The notes under the pieces: model-generated
What the model was told of the DNA's origin: nothing
What the model saw: the letters and a program-made list of their open reading frames with translations, nothing else
Database searches by the model: none
Program-made: the position numbers and the translations under genes
DNA from: Lachnospiraceae bacterium UBA3632
Lineage (GTDB): Bacteria > Bacillota > Clostridia > Lachnospirales > Lachnospiraceae
Length of the DNA: 42,684 bases
Assembly (NCBI GenBank): GCA_002373975.1
Contig: DFKZ01000129.1
Coordinates: 1 to 42,684 of the forward strand
Direction: 5' to 3'
Shown here: in pieces, positions 26,585 to 35,076 of the stretch
Layout: each line of letters opens with the position of its first letter
How positions within the stretch are numbered: the first letter of the stretch is position 1

Positions 26585-27972
26585 GCATCCCCCCTTTCAT
26601 TCTGTTTACGCACTCTTCTCAAAGGACATTCGCAGCGCTGCGAAGCGGAATACTCGCGTCTTTCCCTGCACTTTTCCGAATTCCAAATGCTCTCCCAATC
26701 CTCTGATAGGAAGTTCCCCAGCGTATCCCCAGACAGCCAGCTCTGGCAGGGAACAACATTTCCTCCCGGAGTGATCGCCATATTTGACAGGCATGCACCG
26801 CAGCTCGGAGTGCTTATTCCAAGCTCGTTGCAATAGTCAGCATCAACCCATCCGGGAGATGTGAAGCTTATTTCCATTCCGTTTTCGTTACAATAATCAA
26901 CACTCTCCCCAAGTATCTTTCTTATCTCTTCATGGGTGAGCTGCAGGTTTTCCGATTCGGAAAGAGCAGCATTTCCGGTGGTTATAAGACCGGAACAGGT
27001 AACGTAAGTAACGCCCTTCTCATGCAGGAATCTAAGGGTGCTCACATAGTCTCTGTTAAGTGTGCAGAGTGGTGTGTTTATGCTTAAATTGATCCCTGCC
27101 TCCAGGGCATTCTCAATACCCGATACCGTATCCGAATAACGCTTTGCACCCACCAGCTTATTGTGTACTTCCCCGTCTGCGGAATAGAACGTTATCTGTA
27201 CACTGTCTATCGATGCATTCTTAAGGCTTCGGCAGTAGTCGTCCGTGAGCTTGATCCCGTTTGTGTTAAGCCTTGTAACAAACCATTTGGCATACTCTAT
27301 CAGCTCAAAGATATCCTCTCTCATGGTGGGCTCGCCGCCTGTGAAAGTAAGCTGTGGAATGCCTATCTCTTTACACTTGTCTATGATCTTTTTCCATTCA
27401 TCCGTACTGAGTTCCTTTTCGGAGGAATCGGGCTGACCCGCGGCGTAGCAGTGAACGCAGTTCTGATTGCAGTGCCATTTTCCGTCCTGAGTCATGGCGC
27501 TGACCATCAGATCCATCCTGTGGGGAGCTCTCATATAGGGAGCATAATCTCCCATACTCATGTATGTGATGTCCTCGTCCACCGGCTCTCCGTATGCGAT
27601 CTGTTTAAAGGCGTTCATCATCCTGCCGATATCATTTTTCAGGCGCTTTTTGCCGATAAGAGGATACACTTTCTGAACCTTTTTGCAAGCGGCATCCGTC
27701 ATCAGATCGACCTCTTCCTGACTAACCTCGCGTCCGCTGTATTTGTTGATCTCTTCTATCAGCGATGTGAGCAGAATGCTCCAGGATACATTCACCGGAA
27801 TGATGTCCTGGCCATTGATTATGGCCACGCTTGGAGCAATCTCCCCTTCTTCGGTATGGGGCGGGATAAGATGGATCCTCACCACCCCCGGGCCTTCGGG
27901 ATTAAGCGTGGTGTGATGCACCTCGCCGAAGTACTCCTGCGCAAATTTCAGTTCTCGTTTACTCGCTTTCAA
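26581..27972 (-). CDS. Radical SAM/SPASM protein, putative peptide maturase
   Basis: 463 residues from a TTG start. The radical SAM cluster is CNQNCVHC (C168, C172, C175; CX3CX2C), with TFTGGEPT at about 210-217. The C-terminal SPASM domain has C391, C394, C409, C435, C447 and C449 (CGACLSN...GGNVVPC...RCECP), enough for auxiliary Fe-S clusters. The N-terminal 150 residues (INGQDIIPVNVSW...) could be a PqqD-like peptide-recognition domain. SPASM proteins mostly modify ribosomal peptides or proteins (thioether or C-C bonds). An ATG at 28008 is in frame, but only the TTG at 27970-27972 has a strong ribosome binding site (GAAGGAGGAAAGAGA). The stop overlaps the start of the Cys-Ala tail protein by 4 bp. 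Confidence 0.88.
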   Translation of the reverse strand: MKASKRELKFAQEYFGEVHHTTLNPEGPGVVRIHLIPPHTEEGEIAPSVAIINGQDIIPVNVSWSILLTSLIEEINKYSGREVSQEEVDLMTDAACKKVQKVYPLIGKKRLKNDIGRMMNAFKQIAYGEPVDEDITYMSMGDYAPYMRAPHRMDLMVSAMTQDGKWHCNQNCVHCYAAGQPDSSEKELSTDEWKKIIDKCKEIGIPQLTFTGGEPTMREDIFELIEYAKWFVTRLNTNGIKLTDDYCRSLKNASIDSVQITFYSADGEVHNKLVGAKRYSDTVSGIENALEAGINLSINTPLCTLNRDYVSTLRFLHEKGVTYVTCSGLITTGNAALSESENLQLTHEEIRKILGESVDYCNENGMEISFTSPGWVDADYCNELGISTPSCGACLSNMAITPGGNVVPCQSWLSGDTLGNFLSEDWESIWNSEKCRERREYSASQRCECPLRRVRKQNERGDA

Positions 27973-28019
27973 TCTCTTTCCTCCTTCAAAAAAGGCAGCT
28001 GCGTTCATGACCGGAAAAG

Positions 28020-29426
28020 CTATACCAGCAGCTCAAATATATCTCCCTTTCCGCCCGAATACCTGTCCTTTATATCCTCAAAGGAACCGGTAAACAGATT
28101 GGGTGAATCGTAAAATACATCCTGTTTAAGATAAAAGATCACTTTGTTGAAAAACTTTTCTTCATCATCAAGCTCTTCCTCTCTGATAAAGAAAGGGCCA
28201 AGCTTTTTATTCTCGGCAATAAGGGCATCATGGGGGCGTCCCGCATTTTTTGATGCCAGGTTTTCCACATCTATCGCGTTGTTTACAAGAGCCGCAAAAG
28301 CGGGCCAGTTTCTCTTGAGCTTTCCTTCCTTGGCGAGCTTTTCGGCATAGACCGAATTGATCCTGGAAGTAGAGAACATTTCGGAAAGAGATCTCTTACC
28401 GTAAAAAATCGCTCTTTCCTTTTTCATCTCATCGGGAAGGATATCAAAATCGATGGGAACATATACAAGCTCAAACCTTCTCTTGAAGGCACCATCCATT
28501 ACAAAGATATTGTCATCCGCGGTGTTCATGGTTGCAATGATGTTAAAGTTGGCGGGGAGCCATACCATTCCGTCATAGAAGATATTCTTCATCCACGGAT
28601 CCCGTGAAAAATATGCTCCCAGATCCCTGTTTACAATAGCATATTCAGATTTGCCGTCGGATCCCCTGTCCAAAAGCTGGAAAATATCTCCGAATATGGC
28701 GGGTGCATTTCCGCGGTTGATCTCTTCTATGATAAGGTAAAACTTTTCTTCCGGGTTTAAAAATGCCGCCTTTAAAAGCTCGGAAAAAGGGCCTGCCACA
28801 AACACATAATCCAGCGGCCTTTCCTGGGATATCAGCGGCTTGATGCATCCCACAAAATCGCCGTAAGTGTAAGCCGGATGAAAGATCACCCTTTTGATAT
28901 GCGTCCTTAGCTGCTCGGGATCCGGATACTCTTCCGAAAGAAATCTTCTTACGCTGTAAGATTTACCTGTTCCCGGTGCGCCGTAATACACTCTCTGTAC
29001 GGGTTTCATCGGAACTTCATGATAATAGAATTCCACAGGGGATGTCTCTTTGCGGGCAATATCTCCCGCATCTTCCGAAAGGTAGAAGGCCGCATGCACC
29101 TCGGGAGCGGTGCTGCCGGGCCCGTTTGAAAGAAAAAAGGCGTAGAGATCAAGCGCTGCATTCAGCGTTCCGTTTCCCGCCTTGTCTATTTCCATATAAT
29201 CCCTGTCTGTCTTAAGCCAGGCTGCCTCTCTCGCCAGATCTTCCGAAGTTCTGTAATAAAACAGATTCCTTACTGATAGCTGCTCGATCTTTTCGCATGA
29301 TGATCGCAGGGCATAAGCATAAGCCGTGATCTCGTTGTCCGAAAACACGCGCATTCCATCACCGTAAAGTTGCGCTTTAAGCCAGCTTCTGAAACTTCTT
29401 TCTATTTCAGTGGTCTGTATTTCCAT
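28020..29426 (-). CDS. McrB-type AAA+ ATPase
   Basis: 468 residues. The N-terminal helical domain is at about 1-100 (FRSWLKAQLY...). The AAA core has Walker A GAPGTGKS (149-156), Walker B LIIEEINRGN (231-240), sensor-1 ATMNTAD (298-304) and an FKRRFE arginine-finger region (314-319), the McrB/MoxR style rather than a helicase. No McrC nuclease gene is adjacent, so classical modification-dependent restriction is unlikely. It lies 47 bp before the TTG start of the radical SAM gene, and I infer a chaperone or remodelling role in the same system. Confidence 0.88.
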   Translation of the reverse strand: MEIQTTEIERSFRSWLKAQLYGDGMRVFSDNEITAYAYALRSSCEKIEQLSVRNLFYYRTSEDLAREAAWLKTDRDYMEIDKAGNGTLNAALDLYAFFLSNGPGSTAPEVHAAFYLSEDAGDIARKETSPVEFYYHEVPMKPVQRVYYGAPGTGKSYSVRRFLSEEYPDPEQLRTHIKRVIFHPAYTYGDFVGCIKPLISQERPLDYVFVAGPFSELLKAAFLNPEEKFYLIIEEINRGNAPAIFGDIFQLLDRGSDGKSEYAIVNRDLGAYFSRDPWMKNIFYDGMVWLPANFNIIATMNTADDNIFVMDGAFKRRFELVYVPIDFDILPDEMKKERAIFYGKRSLSEMFSTSRINSVYAEKLAKEGKLKRNWPAFAALVNNAIDVENLASKNAGRPHDALIAENKKLGPFFIREEELDDEEKFFNKVIFYLKQDVFYDSPNLFTGSFEDIKDRYSGGKGDIFELLV

Positions 29427-29493
29427 CTGCCTGTACCCCTCTTATGACGCGGTAAATACCTTCGATCGGCAGGCTGCCGATGTTCCCCTGTGA

Positions 29494-30348
29494 TCACGAT
29501 TTCAGAAATGCCTCCAACTCGCCGAACCTTCTCTCCATCAGCTTGTAGGCATCCTGGTAACACTTCTCCAGTTTTTCTTTATTATTCTCAAAATGTGCAA
29601 CGGTGGTCTCATCGGGCTTGATTATCATTGCACGGCCTTCACGCTCCATCTTCTCGATCTCTTCCATCTGGCGAAGGTACTGGTCCTTTCTTCCGAGGAT
29701 AGTATCCGCCAGTTTGGGATACTTCCTTCTGTAAAACATGTCGACCAGAAATCTCAGCTTCTTATAATCCGTCGCTTCATGAAGATCGGCCTTTGTGAGA
29801 ACAAGCAAAATCTTCTCGCATCCCATGTCAAGCGCACGCTGGAAGGGTATTGAATCTGCAAGGGATCCGTCCAGATATTTCTTCCCCCTGAGGTTTATAG
29901 GCTTACAGATAAATGGAAGAGAGCAGGATGCCTTACAGAATTCAAGGGTCTCCGCATCATCCTTAAAGTCATGTACGTATTCGGCCTCGCCGGTTTCGCA
30001 GTTTGCCACAACTGCTTCCCACATGGTTTCGGATTTGTGGAACGTCTCGAAATCATAGGGAAAATTATCGTACGCATATTTGATTATGCATTCGTCCAGG
30101 TCCAAGACCCTACCCGTTCTCAGAATATTCGGAAGCCCGAAAAAGGTTCTGGTATTCTCGTGTGTAAGGATTTTCTTGGAACGCCCTTTTTGCCTTGAGA
30201 TAAATCCCGATGCGTTGCTGACACCTACCGATACTCCCGCAACGTAGGGGAAATATATGTCTTTATCGAGAAGGCAGTCAAGCACTCCTGCAGTAAATAT
30301 TCCGCGAATTGCGCCTCCCTCGAGGATAAGTCCTGTGTTTGAAGTCAT
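29494..30348 (-). CDS. Patatin-like phospholipase
   Basis: 284 residues, cytosolic. It has the oxyanion motif GLILEGGAIRG (6-16), the nucleophile elbow G-V-S-V-G with Ser40, and the catalytic Asp160 in LDGSLADSIPF, so the Ser-Asp dyad is complete. The family acts as lipid acyl hydrolases. Two starts are possible: the ATG at 30346-30348 (TAGGTG 6 nt upstream) and one 7 codons earlier (30369) with GGTGA close by. The glycine-rich motif begins sensibly from either. It follows the acyl-CoA synthetase gene after 27-48 bp, which suggests joint work on fatty acids. Confidence 0.87.
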   Translation of the reverse strand: MTSNTGLILEGGAIRGIFTAGVLDCLLDKDIYFPYVAGVSVGVSNASGFISRQKGRSKKILTHENTRTFFGLPNILRTGRVLDLDECIIKYAYDNFPYDFETFHKSETMWEAVVANCETGEAEYVHDFKDDAETLEFCKASCSLPFICKPINLRGKKYLDGSLADSIPFQRALDMGCEKILLVLTKADLHEATDYKKLRFLVDMFYRRKYPKLADTILGRKDQYLRQMEEIEKMEREGRAMIIKPDETTVAHFENNKEKLEKCYQDAYKLMERRFGELEAFLKS

Positions 30349-30396
30349 CTTTGCACCTACAGCCGGCATTTCACCGACAACTCTGATCTCCGGTTA

Positions 30397-31884
30397 TCAG
30401 TGAACTTTGTTTCTGTCGATCTTCATGGCACCGGTTCTGGGGAAATCTTCCCTTCGAACCACAACCTTAGCCACCTTCATATAGCTCGGAAGCTTAGCAT
30501 TGATATCTTCCGTGAGCTTTTCCATCTGTGCCTGTATCTCTTCATCCGACAGACCTGCCACAGCGGGCTCAAGGGGAAGTATCTCAACACCTATCACGGT
30601 ATTTCCGCCGACCTGCATCTCTCTTACGAGCGCATCTTTAACGCGGGGATCCTTATAGAAATTATCCTCAAGCTCCTCGGGAGATACATTTTCTCCGTTT
30701 GAGAGAATGATGAGATTCTTGATCCTTCCGGTGATATAGAGGAAGCCTTCCTCATCGAATCTGACAAGGTCTCCCGTCTTAAGCCAGCCGTCTTCCATTA
30801 CCCTTGCGGTCTCCTCAGGATTGCCGGCATAGCCGAGCATAACATTGTCACCTTTTATCCAGAGCTCTCCGTCTACAACTTTGACCTCCTGCTCGGGATA
30901 TATCTTACCCATCGATTCGGGTTTTCTTTCAATATCGATATTTGCGGATGTGAGGTTTGCACCTTCCGTAAGTCCGTATCCGGGGAACAGCTTTATTCCC
31001 AGATCTGCCGCATCTTTGATAAGCCTTGGAGGAACCGGTGCGGCGCCCACTATCATCTTCTTAAGATCGCCCAGGAAACCTTTACCCTTCATCTTGGCAA
31101 TGCCCAGGATCACCTCAACAAGTCCGGGAACAAGCACCAGGAATGTAGGACGCAGCACAGGTATCTGTCCGACAGCCGCTCTCATATCGGTGCAGGCAAT
31201 AACTGTCGATCCTGTATAGAGCACGGAAAGAAATCCCATTATGGACCCGAAGATATGGGACATGGGAAGGATGACCATCACCCTGTGATCGAATATTCCA
31301 CCCGGCTGATATGTACCGTTTAATGCGCCTCTCATCATCGCACCGTGGGTCAGGATGACTCCCTTGGGAGCACCGGTCGTTCCTCCGGTGAAATAGATGC
31401 AGGCTACTGATTCTTTCTTAACATCTCCGTAAGCTGCCTCTTCTTCGGAGATTTCCTTTGTGGATATGATGTTGCAACTCACATTTGCGGCAAGCTCTTT
31501 GAATTCATCCGCAATGACCAGAGCCGAAAAGCCGAATTTCATTGAAATACCGGTTATCTGCTCGGCTCCCAGCTGAACGGGAAGCATTGTCAGAATCGCT
31601 CCGAAAGAAGGAACTGCCAGGAACCACTCCATGGCATCCAGGTCATTTCTTGCCATGACACCCACTTTATCCCCGGGCTTAACTCCCTTTGAGGCGAGAA
31701 CAGCACGTCTTTTTGCAACACGGCTTACCAACTCTTTAAAAGAATAAGTGATGCTTCCATCCGTTGTAGCCGGTTTATCCGGGAAGTCCTTTTCCACCTT
31801 CCTGAGAAAATCCGCAAACGTGGGAACATAGTAGATGACTTTCTGCTCCTCTGGTGAGAGCATGTCTACAAAGTAGTTTGACAT
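30397..31884 (-). CDS. AMP-dependent acyl-CoA synthetase/ligase
   Basis: 495 residues of the ANL superfamily. The P-loop-like motif is YFTGGTTGAPKGVILTHG (residues about 168-185), followed by GYGLTEGANLTS, KTGDLVRFDEEGFLYITGRI and the C-terminal catalytic lysine in FPRTGAMKIDRNKV. It activates a carboxylic acid, probably a fatty acid, as acyl-AMP and then usually as a thioester. GGAGG precedes the ATG. First gene of the long minus-strand run that continues with patatin, the AAA ATPase and the radical SAM system. Confidence 0.92.
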   Translation of the reverse strand: MSNYFVDMLSPEEQKVIYYVPTFADFLRKVEKDFPDKPATTDGSITYSFKELVSRVAKRRAVLASKGVKPGDKVGVMARNDLDAMEWFLAVPSFGAILTMLPVQLGAEQITGISMKFGFSALVIADEFKELAANVSCNIISTKEISEEEAAYGDVKKESVACIYFTGGTTGAPKGVILTHGAMMRGALNGTYQPGGIFDHRVMVILPMSHIFGSIMGFLSVLYTGSTVIACTDMRAAVGQIPVLRPTFLVLVPGLVEVILGIAKMKGKGFLGDLKKMIVGAAPVPPRLIKDAADLGIKLFPGYGLTEGANLTSANIDIERKPESMGKIYPEQEVKVVDGELWIKGDNVMLGYAGNPEETARVMEDGWLKTGDLVRFDEEGFLYITGRIKNLIILSNGENVSPEELEDNFYKDPRVKDALVREMQVGGNTVIGVEILPLEPAVAGLSDEEIQAQMEKLTEDINAKLPSYMKVAKVVVRREDFPRTGAMKIDRNKVH

Positions 31885-32066
31885 TTCAAAACCTCCGATC
31901 GTTACTGTAAATATATGGCCTTTTGCCTGTGATAATATGTCCTTGAAATGTGTTCCGGATACAAAGTCCCAAACATATCCATTTTACAAAAAAAAGTCAT
32001 ATTTCGCAACCACTACATTTAGTCCGGGAAGTTCTCTTTTTTCTTTATTTTTTTTCCGGGCTGATT

Positions 32067-32081
32067 TATAATATCGATATG
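32067..32081 (+). promoter_or_regulatory. -10 element directly before the DUF402 start codon
   Basis: A perfect TATAAT (32067-32072) ends 6 bp before the ATG at 32079, so transcription would start at or next to the A of the start codon. No ribosome binding site is seen upstream of the ATG. The -35 region is only T-rich (no TTGACA). This suggests a leaderless transcript. Confidence 0.45.
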
Positions 32082-32558
32082 AGCGATCTTAAGATATACA
32101 GGAAAAGAATAATACCTTCGGAATGTGTTCTTTTGGACGGTGATGAGATCATCGAGCAAAATGACGAGCATATAATCACCAAATGGAAGACGATACATCC
32201 CAGGAACGATTTTGACCACGGGACCTCCTGCTATTTTCTTAATGACGGAGTAAAGGTAAGCAAGTTTTACCGTTCCGATGATGAGCTTCTGTACTGGTAC
32301 TGTGATATTGTCCAGTTTGACTTTTCCGAAGATAAAAGTGAGCTTACCGTGACAGATCTTCTGGCCGATGTGATAATCTATCCAAACGGTAAGATGAAAG
32401 TTGTGGATCTGGATGAACTGGCAGATGCTCACGAGCAGAACCTGATCACCGAGGCGCAGGTAAACAGCTGTCTCCGGCAGCTCGATGCACTGCTCACTCT
32501 TATCTACCGTGACAAATTCGATAAATACCAGTCATGTCTTGATTTCAGGGGATTGTAA
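32079..32558 (+). CDS. DUF402-family protein
   Basis: 159 residues. KIYRKRIIPSECVLLDGDEI, KTIHPRNDFDHG, SKFYRSDDELLYWYCDI and TVTDLLADVIIYPNGKMKVVDLDEL form the complete DUF402 barrel with its acidic residues. Some members of the wider family are nucleoside phosphatases or associate with RNA, but no function can be fixed here. The frame extends upstream to a GTG at 31950, but that part is not family-like. The ATG at 32079 gives the usual N-terminus. It stands alone on the plus strand with a strong terminator after it. Confidence 0.85.
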   Translation: MSDLKIYRKRIIPSECVLLDGDEIIEQNDEHIITKWKTIHPRNDFDHGTSCYFLNDGVKVSKFYRSDDELLYWYCDIVQFDFSEDKSELTVTDLLADVIIYPNGKMKVVDLDELADAHEQNLITEAQVNSCLRQLDALLTLIYRDKFDKYQSCLDFRGL

Positions 32559-32587
32559 GAAATCGTCGTTTTGTCCTTAAAATGACG

Positions 32588-32620
32588 ATAGACTGTGCGA
32601 TGCACCAACGCACAGTCTAT
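32588..32620. other. 12-bp perfect hairpin after DUF402
   Basis: ATAGACTGTGCG (32588-32599) pairs with CGCACAGTCTAT (32609-32620) around 9 nt. No T-run follows on the plus strand; the minus strand has only CGTCATTTTAA. It lies between the DUF402 stop and its terminator and could protect the transcript's 3' end. Confidence 0.5.
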
Positions 32621-32636
32621 GACAAAACCATTTCGC

Positions 32637-32673
32637 AAAGTGTAGTGTCTTTTAACTACACTTTATTTTTTTT
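32637..32673 (+). terminator. Rho-independent terminator of DUF402
   Basis: Perfect 10-bp stem AAAGTGTAGT (32637-32646) with ACTACACTTT (32655-32664), 8-nt loop, then A and eight T residues. The T-run overlaps the stop codon of the convergent hydrolase gene. Confidence 0.93.
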
Positions 32674-33838
32674 AGTAGAATATATGTCCCCCGATGGAGA
32701 TACCGGAAAGACCGTCTATGGGGGTTCTGAAATATACGCACTGCCCAACATTCGAATAGCCGCTCATCGCTTCATCAGCCGCTTTATAGCAGCTTGCGGT
32801 CGCTTTGTTCTGTGACAATGCCAGAGCAAGACGCCCGCTTCCCGCAGGTGAGAACTGGCTCTTCTGATATATTACTCCGGTGACTGTATCGGGGTAAACC
32901 GAGCTGAGCACGCGGTTAATAACCACGGCTCCAACCGCCACCTGACCATCGTAGGGCTCTCCGCCCGCTTCACAGTAGATGAGATTGGCAAGAAGATATC
33001 TGTCACCTTCTTCAAATGTTACCTGGCTTATATCTCTCCATGTAGAGTTCTGCGCAAGCCTTGATTTTGCCAGCTCTTCTTCCAGCTTTTTCTTCAGATA
33101 TTCAACATCTTTTTCTTTTTCGGCGATCTGTGCTTCGTAAGCTTCTATGGCAGACTCGGTCTCACTTATCTGGGCGCTGTACTGGCCTATGGATTCTTTG
33201 GTCTCGGCAACAAGCTGATTGACTCTCTCCTGTTCAGCCTTGGCCTCTTCCTCCAGCTCGCTCAGAGCTTCCTTCTCGGCTTCCAGTCTTGCCTTTTCTT
33301 CCTCGACCAAAGCTCTGGTCTCTTTAAACTCTTTCAGCTTTTGAAGATCATATTCCTCGATCTTTCGGAAGTAATCCTCGATATTAAGAAGCTTCGCAAG
33401 GCTTCCGGCATTGAGGATGGCATTTAAGATACTGGTGTCATTTCTTTCGTATGCCTGGCGTACTCTGTGTACCATTCCCGCATACTGAGTCTCCTCAACT
33501 GCTATGGCTTCAGCCAGCATCTCCTCAGCCAGTTCTATATCGGACTGCTTGATCATTATCTGGTCCTGCAGGTCCTCAAGATGATACCCGACTTCTTCAA
33601 GAGTAGTATTCAGTTCGTACAGCTTCCCCTGCAGGGTGTTTTTTTCCTGCTTGAGTCCGCCTAGCTCATTTTCAGATTTTTCCTGCTCCTGCTCAAGCTT
33701 TTCCTTCTCTTTTTCAGTCTCATTTATCTGCTGCTGAATCTCGGAGGCCGTAGATGCTTCCGAGATTGAAGGAAAGCCTACGCATCTGATCGCAAGAACC
33801 ATCACGAAAACAAGCGCAGTGAGCCTGCTCTTTTTCAT
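32672..33838 (-). CDS. Secreted cell-wall hydrolase: PcsB-like coiled coil plus SleB-type domain
   Basis: 388 residues. The signal peptide is at 1-29 (LTALVFVMVLAI..., cut near SEA). A long coiled coil (about 31-265) with the YERNDTSILNAILNAGSLAKLL insert resembles the PcsB/CwlO regulatory coil controlled by FtsEX. The C-terminal Hydrolase_2/SleB domain (about 280-388) has LIYCEAGGEPYDGQVAVGAV with the likely catalytic Glu. It therefore probably cleaves peptidoglycan outside the cell, under coiled-coil control. It is last in the six-gene run from the GH18 gene. Whether it works in division or spore germination cannot be told. Confidence 0.9.
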   Translation of the reverse strand: MKKSRLTALVFVMVLAIRCVGFPSISEASTASEIQQQINETEKEKEKLEQEQEKSENELGGLKQEKNTLQGKLYELNTTLEEVGYHLEDLQDQIMIKQSDIELAEEMLAEAIAVEETQYAGMVHRVRQAYERNDTSILNAILNAGSLAKLLNIEDYFRKIEEYDLQKLKEFKETRALVEEEKARLEAEKEALSELEEEAKAEQERVNQLVAETKESIGQYSAQISETESAIEAYEAQIAEKEKDVEYLKKKLEEELAKSRLAQNSTWRDISQVTFEEGDRYLLANLIYCEAGGEPYDGQVAVGAVVINRVLSSVYPDTVTGVIYQKSQFSPAGSGRLALALSQNKATASCYKAADEAMSGYSNVGQCVYFRTPIDGLSGISIGGHIFY

Positions 33839-33855
33839 GGTTTTTCCTTTAATCT

Positions 33856-34344
33856 TTATATATGTATCTTTATCTCTCTTCCCGTTCTGTCATAGGGAAT
33901 GTAAGCAACTCCCGCTGCGTCAAAAAGCCTTTTTGCCGCACGGTTCTCGGGGGTTCCGCTGTACTTATCGCTGTCAAAGACCACTCTCTTTATACCTGCC
34001 TGAATGATAGCCTTGGCACACTCATTGCACGGGAAAAGCGATACATACAGGCTTGCGCCCTCAAGAGATCCGCCCCTGTAATTAAGGATCGAATTCAGCT
34101 CCGCATGAGTCACATAAGCGTATTTTGTATCGTCATAAGGCTGTCCTTCCCGGTCCCATGGAAACTCATCATCCGAGCAGCCTTTCGGTAAACCGTTATA
34201 GCCCATGGAGAGGATTTTATTGTCCTCGCTGACTATGCAGCATCCCACCTGAGTATTCGGATCCTTTGAGCGGAATCCCGAGAGCTGTGCCACTCCCATA
34301 AAATACTCATCCCAACCTATGTAATCTTCTCTTTTTTTCTGCAT
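33856..34344 (-). CDS. comEB: dCMP deaminase (ComEB-like)
   Basis: 162 residues. The zinc deaminase motifs are intact: VTHAELNSIL (H-x-E) and LFPCNECAKAII (PCxxC). YNGLPKGCSDDEFPW matches the dCMP deaminase group rather than cytidine deaminases. It converts dCMP to dUMP for thymidylate synthesis. AGGA lies upstream of the ATG. It follows upp after 67 bp, giving a small pyrimidine module. Confidence 0.93.
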   Translation of the reverse strand: MQKKREDYIGWDEYFMGVAQLSGFRSKDPNTQVGCCIVSEDNKILSMGYNGLPKGCSDDEFPWDREGQPYDDTKYAYVTHAELNSILNYRGGSLEGASLYVSLFPCNECAKAIIQAGIKRVVFDSDKYSGTPENRAAKRLFDAAGVAYIPYDRTGREIKIHI

Positions 34345-34411
34345 GTTTTGTCCTGCTTACGCATCCTTCGGCAATCCCGGTAAGTTCCGCCGGATGCTTT
34401 TTAAGGCGGGG

Positions 34412-35041
34412 TTATTTGGTTCCGAATATCCTGTCTCCGGCATCTCCGAGGCCGGGAACGATGTATGCATTCTCGTTGAGTTTTTCGTCAAGGGCACCGA
34501 TGTAGAGATCAACATCGGGATGTGCTTCCGTCATCACCTTGATTCCTTCGGGGGCTGCAATAATACACATAAAGTGAATGTTCTTGCATCCCTTATCCTT
34601 GAGCATCTGTATGGCTGCTGAAGCGGATCCGCCGGTTGCCAGCATGGGATCCACAACAAAAACCTCTCTCTCGTCACAATCTGCCGGAAGCTTGCAGTAA
34701 TACTCGACCGGCTTATGGGTCTCGGGATCTCTGTAAAGGCCTATATGGCCCACCTTTGCCACGGGGATAAGATTGAGCATACCGTCAACCATTCCAAGTC
34801 CCGCACGAAGTATGGGAATGATGGCAAGCTTCTTTCCGCTGAGTTCCTTTACCGTTGTCTTGCAGATGGGGGTCTCTATCTCTACATCTTTGAGCTTAAG
34901 GTCTCTCGTTGCCTCGTAGCAGATGAGCATTGCTATCTCACTGATCGTAGCTCTGAAATCCTTTGTTCCTGTTTCCGCTCTGCGGATAAATCCGATCTTG
35001 TGCTGAATCAACGGGTGATCCATTATGACTACTTTTGACAT
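34412..35041 (-). CDS. upp: Uracil phosphoribosyltransferase
   Basis: 209 residues from the ATG at 35039-35041, exactly the usual length; the open frame continues 13 codons upstream without support, while AAAGGAAA lies before the chosen start. Motifs: MDHPLIQHKIG, ILRAGLGMVDG and the PRPP-binding loop VVDPMLATGGSASAAI. It salvages uracil to UMP. Neighbours are rpiB (35 bp upstream) and dCMP deaminase downstream. Confidence 0.97.
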   Translation of the reverse strand: MSKVVIMDHPLIQHKIGFIRRAETGTKDFRATISEIAMLICYEATRDLKLKDVEIETPICKTTVKELSGKKLAIIPILRAGLGMVDGMLNLIPVAKVGHIGLYRDPETHKPVEYYCKLPADCDEREVFVVDPMLATGGSASAAIQMLKDKGCKNIHFMCIIAAPEGIKVMTEAHPDVDLYIGALDEKLNENAYIVPGLGDAGDRIFGTK

Positions 35042-35076
35042 GTTTGTTTTCCTTTCCTTTTTCGGAATTATTCCGA

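Noticed and set aside
27163..28113. A 316-codon plus-strand open frame opposite the radical SAM gene
   Set aside because: The minus-strand frame has intact radical SAM and SPASM motifs; the plus frame is an antisense shadow with no ribosome binding site.
28020..29426. A McrBC-type restriction system
   Set aside because: The AAA protein is McrB-like, but there is no McrC nuclease gene on either side; the neighbours are patatin and radical SAM genes.
34361..34400. GCATCC...GGATGC followed by five T residues as a plus-strand terminator between upp and the deaminase gene
   Set aside because: No plus-strand gene is upstream to be terminated; on the minus strand, where the genes lie, there is no T-run after the stem.
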